Shown here piece after piece: positions 56,401 through 64,000 of a DNA stretch of 64,000 nt. This DNA is from Trebouxia sp. TZW2008 (Eukaryota > Chlorophyta > Trebouxiophyceae > Trebouxiales > Trebouxiaceae). The notes below the pieces were generated by a model, which made no database searches, was not told the DNA's origin, and was given only the letters and a program-made list of their open reading frames with translations. Both the position numbers and the translations under genes were made by a program. The stretch spans positions 1 to 64,000 of the forward strand of contig BDIU01000075.1 of the NCBI GenBank assembly GCA_002118135.1, read 5' to 3'. Positions within the stretch are counted from its first letter, which is position 1; each line of letters opens with the position of its first letter.

Positions 56401-58321
56401 ATTCTTAAATATACCTGTCATTGTGTTTGTGACGATTCTGTCACCAGATGAACTGTGTGTGCTGAGAAGCATGTGACAGCTGTGATTGTGGTGTGACGAT
56501 TCTTGGTTGTTGTGCCAAGCATTCCTTGCAGAGAGCCCGTTTGCAAAAAAGACTGCATGCTTTGCTGAGTCGTCTTGTCATAGAAGCTTCAAGCACATGT
56601 GTTAGGTAGGACTGTCGAGTCAGTGACCTGCTCTGTCAGCTGCCTGTCTCTGACTGATCTTCCGTATGTGCGTTGATTGCTGTGTAGACTTGACAGATAT
56701 GAGCTCATCTGTGACCAGATGCGATACAGTCGACATGTGAAGGCATACCGGCTGACCACGGCAGGACTGGTATGGTTGCAAGCAGATGATGGGTTATTTC
56801 TAAGGCGTAAACGAACAAATTCACAACACAGCAATACAAGGGTAGCAACAGTTGGCGCTAAAGGGATCGAGGTTCATACCGCTTTGCCATAGGTGAACTT
56901 CCTGTTTGACCACCATATCCTGACGACCAGCGCAATGGCAAACGTCCATATTTGAATTGTTCTCTGCAGCCGGCAAAGCACACCATCAAGTCAGACATAG
57001 ATGAGCAATCACCATAAGGTGAGATGGTGAGTAAATAGCCATACAGGTGTGGCCTTCTATTCGACGCTGCCACAGGATCTCAATAGGCGTGTCGTGCGTT
57101 GTTTATTACTGTGTAAGGCAGCAAAGAGGGCATCATACAACACAGCAATGCTGCACAAAAGCTGCCAGGCACCACCAACATGAAGACAATGAAGCTTGTT
57201 GTGCCTGTGTTCACCTGACAACAGGACGCAGAGAAGTGCTGAGCTGTATGGGCACCAACAGCTACCAACACGAGACAATGCAGGCACGCTGCAGTAGAAT
57301 GAAGTTGTGAATGCTAATGAACAAGTCATGCTGCTGTGTGATGTCATCAACCATACGTGCCAGCACAGGTGCACAATTATCACACTCATCCTTGCACTTA
57401 GCGAGTGAAAGCAACATCAGCAGGAATACAGAGTTGACAAGGTGACAAATGCAACCAATGTGCACCTGGATAGTTGATGATCTGCCAACTTTACTCCATC
57501 TGTTCCCTTGTCCGCCAGAGGTCGCAGCCTTTGCCCTTGGTGACTGAGCTGCCTTCTGCACAGCTGCTTCCTGCTGACTGGCTGAAGCGGCAGTCTGTGC
57601 CGCTGATGCAGCCTCTTGGTCCATGCTTCTGCTGACAGCACACTCTGTCAGATGGCCAGAAGCACAGGGGTCGTCTTGAGCCTCTTCACCTTCTTCAAGT
57701 TTGACTGCGTCCTGCAGGGCATCTGCGACTGCAGTTTCCCTGCGCTGTGCTGCTGATCCTTGCTTGCTGTATGCGGCGCCATTGCTGCTGAGAGATGCTC
57801 CGTTGCCATTGTTAATGTATGGCTTTTCAAGCAGGTCTGTGCCTTGGACACGAGTGCCAGAGCTGCTGCCATTGCTGCTGCCATTTCCATTGCTGGAGAA
57901 TGAGGGGGTTTTGGGGGCAGCCCCGTTACCCCTTACACTAGCACCGTTACCGCCTGAGCCTGTTTCGTTTTGGCGTGTGCTGACCTTGTCACCTCTTGTA
58001 GCCTGCATAAGGAAAGCCCTGCTTGAGTGTTTTGAAGTAGAACAGCATGCTCAAGTGCGGAGACTGCCCCGGCTGCAATTGGCATAGTATTCTCTCTACT
58101 GATCTGGACATACACAACATCTGTTTGCTGACTATTGTAAGGCAACCCTTCGGGCGGACCTGTTGGTGTTTGTGCTTGTGCTGATGCCTGATAGATCTCT
58201 GTGCTTGCAAGCGCCTCCCTGATCGTCTTGAGTACGGCAACGAAGTGTTGCAAGGCGTGTGAGGCAGGTGTCCGTGACACAAGTGCGAACCGGCAGTCGG
58301 CAGGCCCGTGGCGAGAACCAT
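50452..58321 (-). CDS. ABC1K atypical kinase, plastid ABC1K7/8-like, 12 exons
   Basis: ABC1/UbiB-family kinase; in plants such proteins sit in plastoglobules or envelope and affect prenyl-lipid and iron metabolism. Exons 58321-58160, 58002-57466, 56963-56880, 56269-56105, 55721-55596, 54715-54521, 53956-53701, 53272-53125, 52720-52624, 52289-52169, 51316-51093 and 50790-50452 give 817 residues. The first 54 residues are basic and His/Ser rich like a transit peptide, followed by a low-complexity Gly/Asn/Ser linker. ABC1 signatures are KIGQ (292-295), the Ala-rich loop AAASLGQ, KVQRPG (Lys372), DPHPGN (509-514) and DFG (529-531). The C-terminus (GDLKLRVRALEAERA, then hydrophobic segments) is typical of ABC1K7/8 (SIA1/OSA1). 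Exons 5, 6, 7 and 11 have tandem copies in adjacent introns. It diverges from CAP. Confidence 0.93.
51317..51745 (-). repeat. Two extra copies of ABC1K exon 11 5' part, about 210 bp apart
   Basis: The acceptor and the first two thirds of exon 11 (51316-51093) recur upstream in the gene, starting at about 51526 and 51737, with spacings of 210 and 211 bp. All three encode ATFTFVVRSFTVLDGIGKGL. The middle copy is fused in frame to the live one by an open reading frame. Only the live copy has the exon end (LAKDFKRRVGLQ) and donor. Confidence 0.9.
53335..53645 (-). repeat. Two dead copies of ABC1K exon 7 3' part
   Basis: Downstream (in gene sense) of the live exon 53956-53701 are two copies of its end, at about 53530-53640 and 53340-53450. 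They encode variants of RLAKLAVESYL, and the second retains YGFFHAG with a donor-like GGTCAG. Spacing is about 163-177 bp. The second copy also keeps GVDRRRLAK. Confidence 0.88.
54712..55065 (-). repeat. Five-unit minisatellite built on the ABC1K exon 6 acceptor
   Basis: Units of about 70-95 bp share GGCAAACAGCAGATGTAGTG and TTCTGACTGTTGGCA. They begin at about 54712, 54789, 54856, 54949 and 55019. On the minus strand each unit ends with a TTTGCCTGTGCACAG-like acceptor, and the first of them is the real acceptor of exon 6. Thus the intron end, not the exon body, is amplified. Confidence 0.88.
55478..55505 (-). repeat. Copy of ABC1K exon 5 end and donor
   Basis: The minus strand reads TTGCAACAGCTAGCCTGGGT followed by CAGGTGAGCC, echoing the live exon 5 end (AGCAGCCAGCCTGGGCCAG|GTAAGC). 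A fainter remnant lies near 55540-55562. Confidence 0.75.
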
Positions 58322-58790
58322 CACGCCAGGCTTGAAGAAGTATGTTGTTCAAGCTCCCGGGAAATCATCCATAGCGATAAACAATCTCGAGCGGTCTAGC
58401 TGGTTAACATCTTCGAGTCACGCCTGCTGCGAAAGCGATCATGACGCTAGCGACGGTACGTCTCCGTCAGCATGACGGCGTCAGTTGGCCCGTATTAGTC
58501 TTCTTCTTGTGCTGCTTTGAGCATGGCTCTGCAATGCCAAGCTGAGTTCTGCACAGTGCAGCGCAACAGCTTTCCACATCCACTATTAGGCACTCGCGAT
58601 TTGTCATTGGTGCAGCGAAAAATTGTACCGTCTTGTTCTGCGGCACGCGAAGGGCAAAATCAGAGATACTGCCGTGATCACGTACGCTTGATCTGAACCG
58701 CGTGTCTTCGCTGCTGGTGTAGCTTTTCTGTGCACAGCAATTCAGCGCTTTGGAGATGATCCGTGCCAGCTGAAGCGGCAAGAGGACCAT
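58322..58790. promoter_or_regulatory. Divergent promoter ABC1K / CAP
   Basis: 469 bp lie between the start codons of the ABC1K kinase (minus) and CAP (plus). Both promoters and 5' UTRs must lie here. No recognised element. Confidence 0.55.
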
Positions 58791-59527
58791 ATGAGCGGCT
58801 CTCCTCAAGCTATTCTCGAAGGCTTGCTGAACAGGCTTGAGGTTGTGACCTCACGGCTCGAGAATGTGCAGGTATGCAGTCTTGCAACTGGCGCGAAGCT
58901 GGCCCTTCTGGTCTTCAGATTGTCCAAGTGTTGATCTTCAGCTGGCAAACAAGATGCTTCGCCATGCTGTGCAGGTCACTGGAGGTGCAGGGGCTGCAGC
59001 GACCCCTGGCGTTGCCTCCGAAACTGTCTCAGCTCCAGCTTCTGCTTCATCAACGTCTGTGGCAGACTATAGCAGCCTTGTTGATCCCGCTGTCCATGCC
59101 CTGCTTGAAGCAGCAAGGCCTCTGGGAGCAGATGTAAGCCTTTGCAAGCTCATGCTTTGCAAGATAGCATGCAATGCTTGGTGACATACAATGTGGAAAA
59201 TCACTGCTGCTCTGCCATGCAGATATTGAAGATCAGCGAAATAGTTCAGAAAGCATTCCAGGTATGCAGACATTACGAACAAGTGCTGAGGAATGTCAGC
59301 ACAACTGTTGCACAATTGCAGTGGCCAAATTGACATGCAATGACTGTCTGCTGCTGGTACAGGCACAAGCTGGTGTTGTTGCTGCGATTGCGCAATGCAA
59401 GGTATGACAAAAAAACACTCTGCTGGGGCAATTCTTGAACATGCCATGAAAGCATCTGATGCATGGTGACACTTCAGTCATGCCATTGAGACAGCACACT
59501 GTGGATTGCCTATCACACACACTATGT

Positions 59528-59604
<77 letters not shown>

Positions 59605-62600
59605 TCACTCTCACCCTCACCCTCGCCCTCGCCCTCGCCCTAACCCTCGCCCTCGCCCTCGCCCTCACCCTCACCCTCACTCTCACCCTCTGAACATGAG
59701 GTTCAACCAGTGAAGGGTGCTGTCTCGCTGCCAGTAGTGTCTTGCGTCTGGTTGTACTGGTCATGCAGCTGGTGGTATGCTGCAGAAACCATCAGCAAAT
59801 GAACTACCGCTTCTGGTAGCGCCTGTGGCTGAGCACATGCAGGCTGCCACAGCCCTGACAGAGGGGCGCCGCAGCGCAGTCTTTAAACACCAAAAGGCAG
59901 TTGCAGAGGCAATGCATGCCCTAAGCTGGGTGGTGTACACGGGACCCAACTGCGGTAAGTGAGCATGGCTTGGTCACATACTTCATATCATTCAGTGTAT
60001 ATGATTTGATTGATTCAATGAATGGCTTAGCCATCAATCCATCGATTTGTTCATGCTTCTGCTTGCTTGCTTGCTGGTTCATCGGCAAGTGGGCTTATCA
60101 GTAAAGAGGTGACTTTTTCAGCGCTTGCAGGCTTGAGTCTTCCAGCACAGCATGTGGATGAGAGCCTGCAGAGCGCAGACTTCTTCGCCAACAAGGTATT
60201 TTGTGCTTGGCATACCATTGCAATCATTTGCTACCATTGTCTTTTTTTGGTCAGCGTGCATGCACAGCTACAGTGACTTCTCTTTACAACGGTTCCCAAG
60301 AAGGTTGTTGCTAGATCAAATTGTCCTCACTGAGAGGTAACATTACGGCAATTGGTTTCCAGTTGCAGTATCCTTTCAACAAGATTGTCCTCACATTGAG
60401 GGACCTTGTACAGAGAAGTCACTGTATACTCAAGTGATGCTGACACATTCAAGGGCCAGAGACAGGCAAACCCGCTGAATGTTTGACTGTCAACAGTCAG
60501 GCCGCAATCGCAGGCTCCTTTCATCCGCCAGTCCTCTCTGGCTGCAAACTTTACCTGTAAAGTTGAAGCAGCCAGTTGCTTGTTGACAGCAATGGCTCGC
60601 ACCATTCGGTTTCATTCCAATAGCAGCCATGGGCAGCGCAGTACATGCAGCTCCAATGTCTGCTGAACGACAGCTGCTGATGGATTCTTGGATATATTGA
60701 CAAATGGCATGAGAACTTGGCCTCTGCTCCAAAAAGCTGTTTGCTGATTGACAGGTGATGATGGAATTTAGGAACGCTGACAGCAGGCACGTGGACTGGG
60801 TCAAAGCCCTCAAGAACCTATTCCAGCAGCTGAAAGCTTATGTAAAGCAGCATCACATGGCAGGGCCAGCCTGGAATCCCAAGGGAATTTCAATTCAGGA
60901 CTTCAAGGTTGGCAGCCAGGGCACTTCCACAAGCGGCCCTGCTGCCAATGGCCCTGCTCCTGCAGGAACTGCCCCCCCTTCAGCCTCCAAGCCCGCCCCC
61001 AAATCAGCCCCACCAGGTCTGTTGAGCATCAACTATTTCAGCACATTTCAGGAGCATTTCGTATCCATTACCTGTGTCTGAATCTACATGTCATACAGCT
61101 TGTTGCTCTTCATTTGAAGGTCTGAAAAAGAACCTTTGTTTTTGTATGCAATGTTGTGTGATTGCATTAGATGGCAGGCACAATGAGCCATAGATGGTGC
61201 CATTGCATAACCGTTGTAAGATGCAGTCAATACAGTTGATGGTGTATAGACATTGTTAGTGCAACGCCTGTATGTCCTCAACTGAATTCACTGCAGTTCC
61301 ACCACAGTTGTGATCTGCTGCTAAGCGTCCAAGCAGGAAGACATATTTCATGGTAACATTGCTGCAATGCATCTTTGCACCTGTGAAGCATCATTGACCA
61401 GCTTTGTCAGAGATTCGTCTCGTCAAATGCACCCTGCCTCAACTTTCCTTCACTGCACCAGATTCAGCAGACATGAAACTTTGTGACGGCTTCAAAATGG
61501 GCAGCCAAGCACAGTGCATAGCACAAAATGGGTAGACAGGCACCTGGCAGGTGGAAGTCAAGACTTGTGTTCAATCCTGCATATCCCTGCTGTGCAATTC
61601 TTGCATGGCCACCTCACATACATGTGCCTGGCCCTCTCACCACATGCAGTGCATGACTCTCCAATGATCAAGGTGCATCAAATGCTTTGATGCACACTGC
61701 AGCACTGCCCATGGGGTCCTGGCAGCAACCCTCCCCACAACCCCCCCCCCTCCCCCCCGACATCTTTGGTGGCAACATGGCCCATGGTATGCATGTGTGC
61801 TGCTGTCCCATCACAGCTGCATTCGCCTGCTTACTTGATGAAGACAAACTCAATTCCAATGCTTCAGTGTGCACTGCAGCACCCCTGCCCGGGGTCCAGC
61901 AGGCTCCCCTTGCCCACCCCCAGGCAGGATCTTCCAACCCAAGGGGCCTTTCCCGAAAGCCCTTAGGCTAGCCCTGCGCCACAGCAATGCATTGCCTTTT
62001 CTCAAACATAGACATGCGTCAAACACCTCGTTGTGCACTGCAGCACCGCCTGTTGGGGGTCCAGCAGCCCCCCCTCCCCCACCCCCAGGCAGCCTGTTCC
62101 AACCCAAGGGCCCTCCCCCCAAAGCCCCTGCGGCACAGGGCATGTCAGCAGTCTTCTCTGAACTGAACAAGGTGAGCAGACCAGGCTTTAATTACCTGCT
62201 CAAATCTGCAAGTTGAGCTGTCATTGGTTGTCACAAGTCTGCAAGAAGAGTCACTGCAAGACATGAAGTCAAGCAGTGAAGAAATTTGAGTCTTTCAGCA
62301 TCACTAGAATTGTGCTGCAGCAACTCAGCCTTGCTGAATCTGTACACTGAATGTCTGAAGCACATTGCATCATTCCCTGAGATTGCATTTTGGCTGACTA
62401 CATGATGAATGTCCTACTTGGTCTTTCGCTGATGTCAGCTTGCGCGGCTGTGAATGTAATGACCCATCATATTCCTGCACTAGAAAGGCTAGCGACTGAG
62501 ACAAAGTGATGACCTAGTCACCTCTGGAATCTTGCTCATATGCGCAGCTGAAACCTCCCTGCTAGATATGCTTTCACAAGACAATTCTGATGATCATTTG

Positions 62601-64000
62601 CCTTCCAATCAGAGACTTTGCACACATGTGAAATCGTCTGCACGTGTGGTTTTCTGCCTGCAGATATACACATGTTGCATCTGGTTGCAGGGTGACAATG
62701 TCACTGCAGGGCTGAAGAAGGTCACAGACGACATGAAGACCAAGAACAGGGCAGATCGCAGTGGGGCTGTTCCATCTTCTGCCCCTCCAGCTGCTGCAGG
62801 CCCTGCTAAAGGTAGTCATCTGCCATGTCCACCCAGCGTTAATAGCAGCTTGCTGTTTTGTGACATGGGATCCTATCCTACACCAGCGCAAATGTTCATC
62901 GTGTTTCTGTTCTGAGAGTGTGGGAGCTGTGATTGCTCATACATGCTTGCTGTGCAACACAGCGTGGCTGAGCTGCTATCATAGTGCTGGGCATGTCAAG
63001 AAAGCTGAGCCACCTGCAGGCATGGCAGGTGATGCAGATTTCTCTAGTGATTGCTGGTATAGTATCTTCTTTTCGCAAGGACACTTAATGTAAGGACATT
63101 CTTCATGTAAGGACAACACAATGGGAGCCAATCACTGCATTCTGACTGCAGTGGTTTCTCTGAGTAGGGACAAGTTTGTGTAAGGACAGTTTTCTTGGTT
63201 GCAAAAGCAGTCCTTACAAAGATAAGTCACTGCAGACATGCTGTACACTGCTCCTCTTCTTGCTGCAGCAACAGCAAGCAAAGCCAACTCCAAAGGCCCT
63301 GCTAAACTGGAGCTGGTGCTGGGTCGCAAGTGGTCCATTGAGAACCATGAAGGCAACCGCAACCTGATCATCGACCAGACAGACCCCAAGCAGAGCGTGT
63401 ACATCTTCAACTGCAGTAACTGCACAGTACAGGTAGCTCCCACGCCACACCAAATTGTGCATGATCTGCTGCGCTTGCTGACTTTCCAGAGCTTGATATT
63501 GCAAGACTAAGTCTGATACCACAAGTTCCTGGCGCGAGTGGCACAAGAGTTTTGCGCACTTGTGCTGCACACTCTTAGCATTCAAGCAGATTGTGACGTA
63601 TCTGTTGCCACGGTATAGTCCAGTTTGTGTGAACCTGTTGCAGCATTTGCTGCATCCATGCATCCATCAAGCATGATTGATGGCTTCTACCCTGGACAGC
63701 AGTCTCTTGCAAGCCCTCCTGCACAGCTTTGCACCAGCAGCAAATGACGGCAAACAACAAGACAAGACGTGTGCGCAGTCACACCTATTACCAAAGCAGG
63801 ACAAAACTAGAACCGTTGTCATCAAACAGCAGCAGCAGCTGATTTGCATGGCAATGCAATCAAGTGTTGCTGTATTGGTGCAAGGCAAGGTGAATGCCAT
63901 CACAATGAACAGCTGCACACTAAGCCAGTGCTTGGTGTTGCAGGACCTACTGGTTTCCTGTCAAGCTGTGACTGTCAATCCAGAGCACAGGCATCATGCC
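58791..64000 (+). CDS. Cyclase-associated protein (CAP), 3' end beyond the window
   Basis: CAP/Srv2 proteins recycle cofilin-bound actin monomers. Exons 58791-58871, 58975-59133, 59223-59261, 59363-59401, 59786-59954, 60131-60195, 60755-61016, 62044-62171, 62691-62811 and 63269-63432 give 409 residues in one frame. The start MSGSPQAILEGLLNRLE is the oligomerisation helix (LxxRLExV) typical of CAP. The folded N-terminal domain includes the block HVDWVKALKNLFQQLKAYVK and ends near AWNPKG. Two proline-rich segments follow (PPPPPPGSLFQPKGP in exon 8). The WH2-like region contains GLKKVTDDM. The CARP beta-helix begins with LELVLGRKWSIENHEG and YIFNCSNCTVQ. An eleventh exon probably starts near 63890 (VNAITMNSC) and continues past the edge; its acceptor is uncertain. 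Confidence 0.92.
59526..59692. repeat. Telomere-like hexamer array in CAP intron 4
   Basis: About 28 tandem hexamers, mainly CCCTCA with later CCCTCG, a few CTCTCA and one CCCTAA. On the complementary strand this is TGAGGG, close to telomeric TTAGGG. The array lies between exons 4 and 5, so it is transcribed as a C-rich intron. Confidence 0.95.
61690..61975 (+). repeat. Two dead copies of CAP exon 8 (proline-rich exon)
   Basis: The acceptor and exon start CACTGCAGCAC recur at about 61697 and 61873 before the live one at 62038, roughly 176 and 165 bp apart. The second copy keeps GGGGTCCAGCAGGC, CCCCCAGGCAG and TTCCAACCCAAGGGGCC in register with the live exon 62044-62171. The first is more damaged and carries long C runs at 61739-61760. 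Confidence 0.9.

Noticed and set aside
59459..59764. Long open frames on both strands encoding HPHPHP or RVRVRV repeats
   Set aside because: They are translations of the CCCTCA hexamer array in a CAP intron, not genes.

Overview
The window reads as nuclear DNA of a green alga (Chlorophyta, possibly a trebouxiophyte; this placement is inference). Every convincing gene is broken by many short spliceosomal introns, most of which end in TGCAG. The gene families are plant-like: RHL1, an organellar M3 oligopeptidase with a targeting peptide, an ABC1K kinase with a plastid-like leader, and a plant-style FIP1. There are no operons, no ribosome binding sites and no bacterial or viral genes. I assembled exons by hand. 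Ten gene models keep one continuous frame across all their introns; the eleventh, CAP, runs off the right edge.

Layout. 737-4478 (-): putative plastid coiled-coil/membrane protein. 4830-6869 (+): decayed F-box/LRR pseudogene. 7780-16557 (+): S9 prolyl-oligopeptidase-family peptidase, 12 exons. 17525-22988 (-): FIP1, 11 exons. 23240-32184 (+): M3 oligopeptidase, 14 exons. 32887-33481 (-): RNA polymerase III subunit RPC11. 33815-35017 (+): proteasome beta-1. 35784-39571 (-): COG0523/CobW GTPase with a histidine-rich loop. 39946-44020 (+): RHL1. 44669-45117 (-): small secreted six-cysteine protein. 45118-50451: gene-poor stretch with one small two-exon gene (48107-48508) and uninterpreted coding-like scraps. 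50452-58321 (-): ABC1K kinase, 12 exons. 58791 to the edge (+): cyclase-associated protein (CAP), incomplete.

Neighbours are mostly head-to-head: FIP1/M3, RPC11/beta-1, CobW/RHL1 and ABC1K/CAP are divergent pairs whose start codons lie 252-470 bp apart. The functions are housekeeping: mRNA 3' end formation, Pol III transcription, proteolysis in the proteasome and organelles, metal homeostasis, chromosome endoreduplication machinery and actin turnover. There is no single pathway.

The striking signal is inside the introns. In the S9, M3, ABC1K and CAP genes, and more weakly in FIP1 and the first gene, introns hold tandem and mostly broken copies ('echoes') of the neighbouring live exon together with its flanking splice site. 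Copy numbers run from one to five or more. Spacing within an array is regular (about 158, 175, 197 or 210 bp), and divergence runs from roughly 95 percent identity to barely recognisable. Either the first or the last copy can be the live one. This looks like a continuing process of exon-plus-splice-site tandem duplication followed by decay, and it explains much of the intron length at these loci.
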